Assembly (NCBI GenBank): GCA_964036295.1
Contig: OZ038469.1
Coordinates: 11,362,067 to 11,426,066 of the forward strand
Length of the DNA stretch: 64,000 nt
Source: Plumapathes pennacea
Taxonomy: Eukaryota > Cnidaria > Anthozoa > Antipatharia > Myriopathidae
Direction: 5' to 3'
Both the position numbers and the translations under genes were made by a program. Position 1 is the first letter of the stretch; every line of letters starts with the position of its first letter. Below the pieces are notes generated by a model that was given only the letters and a program-made list of their open reading frames with translations, had not been told where the DNA came from and searched no databases. Positions 1-20,696 of the stretch are shown piece by piece.

Positions 1-109
1 CACCACGCTTGTACTTGTTCTTTCTTTTTTCTATACCTTAACTACAAGTGAGTGGTAACCCAATTTTCAGACTGCGCAGACTAATTTGCTTGTGCTGTTT
101 ATCCCGTAG

Positions 110-11213
<11,104 letters not shown>

Positions 11214-11425
11214 CAAGCCGAGGAGTTCGTCACGTAACCCAGCTTTGTAAAGAACCCATCATTCGATGCTATGTCAGGTCAGAAAGTTTATTTGTGTCAT
11301 ATCTGCCCAAAGAATTGAGAACCAGTGCAATAGACGATAAAAGTGGAGTCGCCTGAACGTAGCGTTAAGTATTAAGTATAGGTCTAGCGATATGGGCCCA
11401 GTTGTTCAAAACACGATTTGGTTAA

Positions 11426-11562
11426 TAGAGAGTTTGCACGGCAGCCATGTTGGATGGTAGGAACAATAAAATTCAATTCCTCTGGGAAAGAAATGGTACT
11501 GTCATGGGAAAATATTTCATGGTTCCTGCCATCCAACATGCCCGCCGTGCAAACCCTCTATA
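11426..11562. mobile_element. Foldback MITE nested in the 11394-11762 element
   Basis: Inverted arms of about 38 bp share AGTTTGCACGGC and CATGTTGGATGG motifs and begin and end with TAGAG/CTCTA. It sits inside another MITE with TA at both edges. The short interior includes an AATAAA at 11465-11470, about 250 nt past the ANAPC1 stop codon. Confidence 0.7.
11465..11470 (+). promoter_or_regulatory. Candidate polyadenylation signal AATAAA for ANAPC1
   Basis: A canonical hexamer about 250 nt downstream of the ANAPC1 stop codon, inside the nested MITE. A second AATAAA lies at 12078-12083. Which is used cannot be told from sequence. Confidence 0.35.
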
Positions 11563-11762
11563 CTGGATAAGTTCTAAACTTGGCTGTCATTTTTAAGCCT
11601 GAAAATGAAAAGCTTTTGTTCACTAAAGAACCTTTATTCTCGATGTAACAATTTTTTTAGTTGGTCTTTCATCTAAACTTTGCAGTTTGTTGGCCAAGAA
11701 ATCGAGAGAAAGTATTTGGTTGATCCTGGATTAGCTTAATCGGACTTTTAACAACCGGGCCC

Positions 11763-12756
11763 TGGAATTAGGTCGCTCGGTGTAAATGACTCAAAAAGAC
11801 TTACTGCGATACTACGAGTTGTAAGAAAAATGCTCATCTTGTGGAATGTGCTCTTCTCAAAGCACTTGTTGGTCTGTCAGAACGCTCTCGCCTAATTCGG
11901 TTTAATCGGCTGTTTTTCCGATTCCTGGTGCAAATTGAAGAAAGGAGGCGAGGAATGAGCGTATACATTTAGATTTTTTTTTTATTCCGTTGTTTTCTAT
12001 TTGATGCCATAATATTTCTTTAGTGTCTCAGGAACAGATGCAGTTACTTCATTCTGTGTTCGATTGATTCGCTTCTGAATAAAACGACTGGAGTGATTAA
12101 TAAGAAATATGAATCGAGGTTTGTTTACTTTTTGTTACCTGTCTTGCTTCTACTGGTACAAAGATAAATAACAAACCGGTAACGTAAACTGGGTTTTTCA
12201 GAATTATTTAGTCGTGCAGGAAGTTTAATGAATGATGTTGGTTGTCTCCAGTTCTTCCCTTTTTCTGCTGCTGTTAAAAGGAATATTGGATAGCACAGGT
12301 TTCTTTGAAAAACTCTCACATTACTATTTAATGGGTAATTTTTACCAGATTATTTTGTTTAATTTGATTGGATGTGAGATGCGGCCCTGCCTGTTTGAGA
12401 GACTTCCCTAAGCAATAGTGTGTGTTGAAGTGTTTACAAACATACTTTGATTAACTAATACCTAGTTGGGGAGTCTTAATAACAAAAATTATTTAAAATA
12501 AAGTTTGTCGCAAAACAAAACAATGCAACATATCATAAAACAACTGAATTCGAAGACAGCTTCCATCGATGGGCTTTTCCGTGTCGTCATTATTAATATT
12601 AGTACATTTTGTCAGATTACAGACCGTCCAGTTTCACTTATATCTTCGTAAGAAAATGGAAAATCAATAATGACAATTCCGTACTTTTCCCCAAGCTATG
12701 AGAGCTGTCGTTGAATAAAAATGCATCCTTTCTTCGATAGTTCCTTTGAAACGCTT
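11763..12756. other. Intergenic region between ANAPC1 and a convergent minus-strand gene
   Basis: No gene is seen. It contains an AATAAA at 12078-12083 on the plus strand and general AT-rich sequence. The two flanking genes converge, so both 3' untranslated regions probably lie here. Confidence 0.5.
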
Positions 12757-13701
12757 CTACCTACTTTCTGATATAACCTCCACGTTCTGTGGAGCGGTGG
12801 GACTGTCAGAAGTTTCCCTGTGGAATGTAACAGTGACGCTTGCGGTGTTATCTGGATACGTTATGGCCGCTGTGGCTCTCGGCTGTGCAATTTTACCAGG
12901 GACCTCAAGCAACCAAGCTGTCCCCAAACCGAGCGACCACCCCATCACGCCTCCAACGAAGGAACCTAGTGGCCCACCAAATAAACCGGCAGCCCCTCCT
13001 AACACCAGACCTCCGAGCCCCATCAAGATCTTGAACCTATGCGTTTTCCACTCTGGAGTCTGCATGAGTCCCACTCCGATGAGAATGAGAACTAGAGCTG
13101 CTGCAGAGAGAGTCACGTAGATAACCACAGACCCCGGTTTCACGTCGACTACGGAAACCTCGGACGCCATCAGGTGAATCGGAATTTTAAACGCCCTGGC
13201 GAGCTCTCGCTTGGTAAACAACTCCAACTTGATACGTTCTTGTGAGTCTTTCGACGCAAACTCCTTTTTAAACGTTGCAGGAATGGATATCTGCAGTTTC
13301 AAGTTCCCTCCTTTTATCTGGTCCAACTCGTATTGCACTTTCTTTCCGGCTTGAAAATCAGCCGTAGCAAAAGGCGATGCTGAGCTCGGCTGGAATGCGT
13401 CGGAACCTTGCAAGGCGTGGAGTACTTCACTTTCAGTCGCTTCATAACGCAGCCCTAAAAGTTTGCAAAGCTTGGGGAATTCAGTTCTCCAATTCAGCTC
13501 ATCTACTTTAAGCTTCACGTTCCTTTGCCTACTGAAACAACGATACAGCTGAACAGAACTCGTGGGGTTCTTAGAGTCCCAGCTGATATCTTCAAACAAC
13601 TTTTGTTCCTGACCACTTTGGATTAGCAAAGTACGTTTAGAACTAATAGTGCTTTCATGAAAGGTTAGACCAGAAGTCGAGCACGTGGAAGGTTTAGACA
13701 T
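12757..13701 (-). CDS. Unrecognised intronless membrane protein, 314 residues
   Basis: The frame is uninterrupted, and an in-frame TGA 15 codons upstream makes the methionine at 13701 the first available start. Residues 1-190 are soluble and of mixed composition; residues 66-95 contain a W..EF..L...LGL pattern loosely reminiscent of a death-fold helix pair, too weak to name. Residues 191-213 form a clear membrane segment (VVIYVTLSAAALVLILIGVG). Residues 224-265 are a long glycine-rich hydrophobic stretch with GxxxG-like spacing (GLGGLVLGGAAGLFGGPLG), probably one or two tightly packed membrane helices. The C-terminal 48 residues are polar. No signal peptide is evident. It converges with ANAPC1. 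It could be a retrocopy or a lineage-specific gene; the function is unknown. Confidence 0.75.
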   Translation of the reverse strand: MSKPSTCSTSGLTFHESTISSKRTLLIQSGQEQKLFEDISWDSKNPTSSVQLYRCFSRQRNVKLKVDELNWRTEFPKLCKLLGLRYEATESEVLHALQGSDAFQPSSASPFATADFQAGKKVQYELDQIKGGNLKLQISIPATFKKEFASKDSQERIKLELFTKRELARAFKIPIHLMASEVSVVDVKPGSVVIYVTLSAAALVLILIGVGLMQTPEWKTHRFKILMGLGGLVLGGAAGLFGGPLGSFVGGVMGWSLGLGTAWLLEVPGKIAQPRATAAITYPDNTASVTVTFHRETSDSPTAPQNVEVISESR

Positions 13702-14005
13702 AACTGCTTCTAACAGTGCCCTTCGCAGGTGTATGGGTACTAGTCACTAGATACCAGTTACTTTCTTTATATTTGTGTTATTGCGAATCATTGGCAAATT
13801 TGCATCTTTAGCATATAAACAGCCGCTCTGCTATGTTTTGCGGTTTTCAGGAAGTTGTTATATCGCTCGTTAAAATTTTAAATTATCCACAACTTTTGGT
13901 TAAGTTTGGTCAATGCGTTAAGTTTTTTTTAGTTACTGGGGAAATTTGAACACTACAACACAACAACAATTTTATTTGTGCCTGGCAAAACCAAAGTGCA
14001 ATACA
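13702..14005. other. Upstream region of the minus-strand gene; nothing further seen
   Basis: This presumably holds the promoter of the 12757-13701 gene. No convincing TATA box in minus orientation, RNA gene or mobile element was recognised. Confidence 0.4.
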
Positions 14006-14538
14006 TGATGTATATATACATACTTTTGAATATTATTACAAGCAATATTATATGCGTGACCTGATAGAGGCTGTCAGAAATAGCTATAAGAGCTAGACGA
14101 GTCAGATAACCTGAATATGGTTTGGTCCTATTTAAGTGGAACATGCAAAAATGCAAAAATAGGCTCCGGTCGCACTCGTAATTTTAACGACATTGGTTTG
14201 CATTTAGTCCCCAATATTTTTTCTCGTTCATTCTCATCGAGTGAGGACTGGGGAGAGTGAGGGGGACTGGAGAGGGGGACGAGCACCACGAAATTGTCAC
14301 TGAAGGACACGTCACGACTTTCAAGGACAACCTTCTTTGAAGACATTTCGTCCCTCACATACTTCATAGGAGAAGGTAGACGGATTCAATTTATCTGAAA
14401 TTTGAGTTCATTGTGAGATTCTTGCGCCCACCAAAAAAACAAAATGGCGAACTTCATCAACACATGGTTTGCATGAGATCGAGGCTGACCGGAAGTATAT
14501 CTGGATAAAGTGGAATAATTTGAAACTCGTTTGAGATG

Positions 14539-14770
14539 CCATCGAAAGCAGATCTCAAGACACTCGAAGGAAAAAAGAGATAATGCAATACGCGCTCTGA
14601 ATGATTTGTTTGAAGAATTTGAAACACTTTTTGCAGTTCAGCCACAACCGGAAATACTTGAAGCTGTATTCAACCAAATTGAAGCAAAATACAGAAGCGT
14701 AAAGAAATAACAAGAAGTCATTGCGGCTCAGAGACCGTCTGCTAATCAGAAGATTGGGGATAAAGATTGG
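14539..14770 (+). pseudogene. Decayed retroelement-like coding remnant (BEL/Pao gag-like), copy A
   Basis: An ATG at 14539 opens about 15 codons, then a frame change leads into residues reading NDLFEEFETLFAVQPQPEIL and EAKYRSVKK before a stop codon. The acidic coiled segment with a KYR.VKK motif resembles the N-terminal region of BEL/Pao polyproteins before DUF1759. The homologue at 56863-57127 stays open longer. The frameshift and stop make it non-functional. The family call is a weak recollection. Confidence 0.4.
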
Positions 14771-15109
14771 GGACATTAATATTGACCTTTGCATTATTTG
14801 AAGTGTAAACAGCGCTTGTCACCAGATATATATGTCAGCAAGTTTCTACCAAACATTTTAGAAGCCGTCGTATTGCTCTCGATGCTGAGTTGTTATCGAC
14901 TAAACTTCCCTGTGCGACCGGGCCCATAGTAACGAAATTTTCGATAAAATGATAAGCTAATTAAACGAATTGATATTATATAAAATGAGGTATGTAAACT
15001 AAAATGCAATGTAAGCTAAGTAAATAAGTAAATATATTAGAGCCGTTTTCGCATGACTGTCTAAAATAATCGTGTGATTGCTTTGGTTTTGCGTTTGCTA
15101 CGCTTTCTG

Positions 15110-15315
15110 ATTGGTCCTAACAAGTTTAGCAACATTCTTGGCCAATCAAAAGCAAAAGCACAACCTGGTTGCGATATTCTCACGCAAGGAAGCAAGTGGC
15201 GATGGCGTGTTCTCGCACTACTGATTGGTTAGCAAAACCAATCGCAAGTACTTGGTTTTAGTTTTGCTCGTACTCCTAATTGGTCCGACATGTTTTTGCT
15301 CGCCTCATTGATTGG
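15110..15315. promoter_or_regulatory. Cluster of six CCAAT boxes, copy A
   Basis: ATTGG/CCAAT pentamers occur at 15110, 15142, 15224, 15238, 15279 and 15311. The cluster is kept in copy B (about 57853-58078). NF-Y-type promoters show such clusters. A transcript starting here would run rightward through 15430-16560, where open frames are short and none is recognised. It could instead be internal sequence of an old transposon. Confidence 0.35.
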
Positions 15316-17729
15316 CTCTGTGATTGCTTTGGATTTGGTTTTTGGCAGTCATTTCAAAAGCGCTCTAACAGCACACGGAATTGATCAAAATATGGCGGAC
15401 TTTCAGTAAGAAATACTACGTGGCACACCGACAAAAACTGACGCCATCTTTCTCAGCGTCTGGAACATGGCGTCTTGTGCAACATTTACTCTGTTAGTAT
15501 GAGTTATAGTTTGTTTTACAATGCGTAGAAAAGTTTGACAGATACCTTCAATACGCGATTGATTATATTTGAAAAATCCTCCATCCTTTGAAGAAGACCT
15601 TGATCTTTATCTCTTTTTTCATTCAATTATGTCTTACACATTAAATTCGCATGGCCGTGGCATATTCTCTGGCATCGACCTGCCAGCTCTGCTCGACCAG
15701 AAGAAAAAAAGCGAGGATTTCTGCGGTGCATTTTTTTGCATTTGTGATGAGTGACACCGCGGATATACGTTTTTTGGCCGTGCGGTCACCTTGCTTTTGT
15801 TTCAGCGGTTATTGCACAAAACCGTGAATTCAAGTACAGATTTTGTAGTTAAATGTAGCGCTCGTAAAACCTCAAGACGTAGCCAAGGAACTCAATACTT
15901 GGACTACACTCAACTATAAGTTAGTTTAATGCATTTTCGGCGAGCTCCGCGAGGGTAATAATCATGACGCTAATGCTGTAGTATCGCGCTTTTTGAGACT
16001 CCAAGCGCGTCGCCATCTCGAAATTTAATGCTGTCAGTCTGTAAGGCGTACGACCTCCAGGCCAGGTTACCAAGCACCACGTTTAATTCATTACGGCCAC
16101 AAGCGAGAGAGGACAGACAGATTGATTTTATACAACAAGATGCAGATACAAGGCCAAGCAATTCGACCTACGACTGTAAATGACCCGGATCATTATGCCA
16201 TTGCATGGGAGGCAAGCTCGCTAGCCGTAAAAGGAGTGAAACGATCATTTAAGGCATCGATTGCCCGACCTGAACACAATCCCAGACGCAAACATTGTGT
16301 TAAAACTCGGATACTTTTTAGAAAGGAAGAGCAAAATACAGTCGGTGGAAATCGAGCAATCACCGGGACAAATTTCACCGTTTGACCGTTCACAGGATGA
16401 TCCAAGTTTTGACAAGATCGACGCGGGCGCTTAGTGCAATGGAGATTGGAATTTTTGAACTGTATGAGGGCTGCTCTGTATTTCGAATTACAAGGATAAT
16501 GTAGAATTTGCTGGAAAAGAAACACTACGACTTTCAGGAACCGGTGAGTTTTTAATAAATGCAGTTGACTACGCTTGAAAACGTCTGTCGTGTACATTTC
16601 ATTAGTCGCCGTATATTTTGTGGTTTGATGCCCCGGGACTGTGATGAAGGCGAATGTTGGTGACCTTTTCGCTAATTTTCGAAGAGTGCCTTCGTGCAAG
16701 ATAACCTTTCCTATTATTTTAAATTGTGTGTCACCCAGACAATATAACTAATATATTCGCAAACTTAACGTATTTCCGAGACAAACAAGCAGCTCTCGCT
16801 TTCAGTTTTAAATTTGTTCGCACTCGAATAAACGTACTTTATAAAGTAACAAAACCATACACGTATTTGGTTAAGATGCAGCGTTGGTTGGAGTAATCGC
16901 GGCTTCTGTTAAAAGGAAAAAAACAAAAAATTAAAAAAATGAAATAAAAAGAAATCGAAGATCGACTTCGTTGACTAAGCAAAACTGATTGAGCCACGAT
17001 TTTAATTGCCCTTTCCTTAGCTTGCTGTAGTTCGTCTGGAAAGTTGTCTCACCGAATTTTAAAGTTTAGCTTCCACGAAAACTTCAAAACGCATCACTCT
17101 GCACTACACATAGCCTGAACTGTACCAGACTCCGTGCGACAAAAGTTTTTTTTAGCGGCCGGCCGACTGGTGACGTTGCGACACACAACGTATCTTCTTA
17201 TAAATTATTCCCATTTAGCTGCAGTTGGGTAGCTTCTTTTTAATTAGAACTGTCTCCGTATCACTGCAAAGCTCGAATCGTGAAAAACTAATCTAAACTT
17301 ATGGTAAGGTAAGGTTATTTGGTGCGCTGCAATATGACAACACTAAATGTTTCATTAAAAAAATGCATACCTACTGGAGAGGTAAAACAACCGAAACAGT
17401 GAGACGGTTTTACAGGCCGATGCTTATTGAAGTTTTGCAAGCAGCCAACGACTGCTAATTACAATCATATAAAGAGTTATTGGCTCTCAATGTTTTTTAA
17501 TAAAAAAAACAAAAAACAAAAAAAAAAACACATACACTACAGTATAAATCATCCTTCATCTTGGTTCACGCTATTCTTTCAAACTACTGTGGAGAAATTC
17601 AGGAAACACTCAATCGCTTTCGCAGTGCTGTAGCGCCTTTTACGATGCCGGTCTTATGCTGAAATCGTTCCCAAATGGAGTACGTGTATTATTAAAGAAC
17701 AGAACACACACACACAACTATGCTCGTAC

Positions 17730-18814
17730 CTTTTCGTTTCCGTTCTCTTTGAAGAACTTCCACAGAACTGCGTCCTCACTTGACGACAGCTTGTATTGTG
17801 TCACATAATAAGACACTCCTCCAAGAGGACCCCCCTGAGTGTCAACTTTCGTCAAAGCCATTGCCTGTTTGAATTCGATCTGTAGCCATTCACCTGCTCT
17901 CATTGTCAGAGCTGCCCAATTCTTGGCATTGTTTAGTCGGCCATACTTGAGGTACCTGACATATTTCGTTACCCATGACGATGCAGTTATCTGGTAATCT
18001 TCTATATCTTTGCTTTCCATGCCAAGAGGAGAATTAGCACACGCTGAAAAAAAGATAAACCATTTAGGGTTTGATCGCGGAGAGGAGGGGTGGGGAGTAT
18101 TTATCCTCGTTTTTATGGGTTTTCTCTTTCTTATGTTCACCGGGCGACGCTCTCACAACGGTCTTCTGTTAGGCCCCGTTTGTATGGACAACAGTTGTCC
18201 CGGGTAACCGAGACAACCCGCCTCCGAGTTACCCGGGGCGAGCTAACTTTTCATTTATTCTTCTAAAGTATTCAACCAACCGTTTATTTGATGCGAGATA
18301 ACTCGGGAGGGCCAGTTGCCTCGCCTCAGCAGGGCGGGTAAAGCCTGGCAGGAGAGACAAATTTTTCTCATATAACAACTTTGGCTCAGGAGAAGGAACA
18401 ACTCGGGTTTTCAAGAGCCTGTTTCGCGCCGGCAAAACAAAATTTTGGCATAATCGAAACTACAAGAGTACAGAAATCAACGATAGGACAATTCTCCTTC
18501 GGCCTGCCATCCGTGGGCTTTATAGACCGAGTTTTAAAAATTCTTCCCAATCGTGTAATCAACGATTTGATTACACGTCAGCACTTTCTCACGTGAAATA
18601 TTCACTTGGCAAAATTTATATATCAGCTTCTCGGAGTCTAATATTTAAATCACTTGAACCATAACAAGTCTCTGACAATTTGATAACTGACAATATAAAA
18701 ACTGTAAATGTTGCAGTCTCACGAGAAAGACTAAGCACGTCTTTAAAACCAAACAGAACGAGAATGAGGAAGGCGTCTATATTCTGAGACAAGCGAAAAG
18801 CGGGGCAAATCCAT
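17730..18814 (-). pseudogene. F5/8 type C (discoidin) domain gene, copy A, truncated
   Basis: Exon 18043-17730 has an acceptor CAG at 18044-18046 and a donor GT at 17729-17728. It encodes the first two thirds of an F5/8C domain: CANSPLGMES, then DYQITASSW, GEWLQIEF and VTQYKLSSSED. The copy B homologue is 61353-61666. The next exon, which supplies the last strands and closing cysteine, is absent because about 795 bp present in B is missing here near 17183. The upstream candidate signal-peptide exon (18723-18814) has one extra G at 18802-18805 relative to B, shifting its frame after the fourth codon. This copy is therefore probably a non-functional relic, unless it splices to sequence not recognised here. 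Confidence 0.75.
18172..18552. mobile_element. Harbinger-like MITE, copy A, right end lost
   Basis: The left terminus GGCCCCGTTTGTATGGA, preceded by TTA at 18169-18171, matches the complete element at 61795-62323. The right part is missing; the sequence jumps to flanking DNA at about 18552. Confidence 0.65.
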
Positions 18815-19205
18815 CTTGAGAAATGGCGGGAAGCAGAAAGCAAAAAAAGACAATGTCACAAATCAGAAATTTTTGCCACCAAAAACAAACAAAACTATGC
18901 CCGAGAGTAGCATTAGTAGCCTAGAAGTCGCCGAGCCCAAGAAACAACACATAAAAGAGAACAGTGCATGAAAGCCGATCGAGAGCATTCGAACTACAAG
19001 AAGAACAAAGTGCGTAGCTCAGTTGAAGAACAGGGTAGGAGAAGGGATCGGATAAATAAGACATAAGTAAGATAGAAGAAGCAATATGCATAGCACTTAG
19101 GAAGGCATGATCCTATTTTGCAAGTGAGCAGTCACGGGGAAAAAATAGAATCAACAGAATCTTAAGTTGAATCTCAAGATGAAACTTGACACTCAAGTAA
19201 AAGCT

Positions 19206-19412
19206 ACAATCATGATCAAAAGTCGTTGGGACGTTTCCCTTACGCACATGGGGGTTTCATATTTCTTGTTTTGAAGTCCCCCCCCCCCCCCCCCCTCCAT
19301 TCAGTGTTGGCCCGTGGTGTAGCTATGAGCCAAACCATGCTCAACTACCCAACATTGAATTGGGGGGAGGGGGTAAACTTGAAATCGTCCCAACAATTTT
19401 GACCATGATTGT
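19206..19412. mobile_element. Foldback MITE (ACAATCATGG family), copy at the right edge of block A
   Basis: The termini are inverted repeats: the left reads ACAATCATGATCAAAAGTCG and then TTGGGACG; the right is the reverse complement with small differences. The interior has an 18-nt C run (19278-19295) and a G-rich stretch. It is homologous in the opposite orientation to 56247-56478. It lies exactly at the point where copy A stops matching copy B. Confidence 0.75.
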
Positions 19413-20610
19413 GTTTGTTCTGCAGAAGTAAAATCGCTGTTTAAGGCTCTTGGACTGAGGGGACGGGAAATATTTTGATACACCTTGGCAGATATTGTCA
19501 CAAGAAATCATTTTACGTCTAGTTTATAAAAAATAGAAACAAGAAACTGTCCGCTAGCAGAAAATGGGGCCCACATTATGCTTCTAAAGGTTAAAAGGTC
19601 TGGTGACAGGAAATTTATATATTTTTAAGTAGCTACATTTTACAGTAAGACGATTGACTGTATTGAAAAGATGCTAAACATATTTAGTGTAAAGGAAAAT
19701 GGATCCTCGTTGAATTTACTATTTGAAAGGTAATACAGTATTCACTTAGGCCGAGTCTGGTACCGGGGTGCAGCTGTTTAGTGGTGGGAATTCACCGTTA
19801 CGGCAAGTTTCATTCACGGATTGTTGTTATAGGACTTGCTTATAACACCTGATATTTTGATGAATCGAATAATAATTCATACAGCTTGCGAATAGCCGTG
19901 TTATGGCGGCGACAACAGTTCATGTGACGTCAGACGGAGATTGCTCAACATTACACCAGACAATGCTCCGTAGTTTTGGTTCAAATTCGGCCGTTTTAAA
20001 ACAGTTAAAGACTGGAAAAGTGTATTACCGTGAATAGTTATATCTAAAGCCCATATTGGTACATAATCCGCTTAATGTTTCCCTTGTATAGAAGGAAAAA
20101 CAACAATACTCCACTGAACGACAACAAAAGAGATAATTGCTCGCGGGGCGTGGCCCCGACGAGCTTAAAAATGGAAATTCTTTTTTTTTTCCGTGTTCTT
20201 TTCTGGGTCGAGAATCAGCACACGGTGATTGGTTCATGTTATCACGTGATATGCAATGACGTAATTGACTTCGCAAAACAACTCGAGATGTGGCAAGTGA
20301 ATTGTTCGTTATACTTGTGTATAAAAGTTAACTACATCCCATCCAAACTCAACACCACTGGCCTCTGTGGAACATGCACGGATAAACTGGATTTTAGGGA
20401 ACAATTTTGGCTTGCGTTCTTAAGTTCACCGCGGAAGCTTTGAGAATAGCCGTAAACAGATGTTTGATGAATACCGCTGGGGGATTGCAAATATCTCTGT
20501 CGCCGCTAAATATTTATTCCCGACGAAACTTTCTGTGGCGACACGAAATACTTCTGGGAAGAAAACAGGCCGAAAACGGATACCCCGATTAACGGATACT
20601 ACGATTTTCT
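19413..20610. other. Sequence between block A and the satellite; no gene recognised
   Basis: It contains a 122-codon plus-strand open frame (20075-20443) with no recognised motif, and a CCAAT/CACGTG-containing stretch near 20227-20250. It looks like non-coding or transposon-derived DNA. Confidence 0.4.
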
Positions 20611-20696
20611 TTGATTTCCTCTAATTTGCTCTAATTTCTCACGAAAAACTATGCAAAATCCGTCGGCATACTTCCAGGAACGATTCCTGAAAGTTT
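20611..20696 (-). repeat. Inverted satellite fragment at the left edge of the array
   Basis: The reverse complement matches the monomer segment from 'GAAACTTTCAGGAA' through 'GTGAGAAATT' and 'GAGCAAATT', with an internal deletion of about 18 nt. It abuts the first direct-orientation monomer at 20697. Confidence 0.7.

Larger units (their letters stand above)
11394..11762. mobile_element. MITE with GGGCCC-type termini downstream of ANAPC1 (interrupted)
   Basis: The left end reads GGGCCCAGTTGTTCAAAA (from 11394). The right end, reverse-complemented, reads GGGCCCGGTTGTTAAAAG (ending 11762). Further inward the arms share a degenerate 'TTAA..CTGGAT' pattern, but only if the nested element at 11426-11562 is removed. 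The superfamily was not determined and no clear target duplication is visible. Confidence 0.6.
14006..19205. repeat. Segmental duplication, copy A (left of satellite)
   Basis: This block aligns in the same orientation with 55753-62981. Anchors: the ATTATTACAAGCAATATTAT motif at about 14028 and 55759; the CCAAT-rich stretch at 15110 and 57853; the F5/8C exon at 17730-18043 and 61353-61666; and the right end, which reads CTCAAGTAAAAGC at 19205 and 62981. Identity by eye is high, interrupted by indels. Copy A lacks about 0.57 kb (B 56022-56592), 0.38 kb (B 57374-57750), 0.8 kb (B 60015-60809) and about 0.16 kb (B 62178-62338). The left boundary in both copies abuts TA-rich sequence. Confidence 0.9.

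Noticed and set aside
12746-13120. 124-codon plus-strand open frame, proline-rich
   Set aside because: It is antisense to the glycine-rich membrane segment of the 314-residue minus-strand gene.
20075-20443. 122-codon open frame left of the satellite
   Set aside because: No recognisable domain, no splice or conservation support, and the composition looks non-coding.
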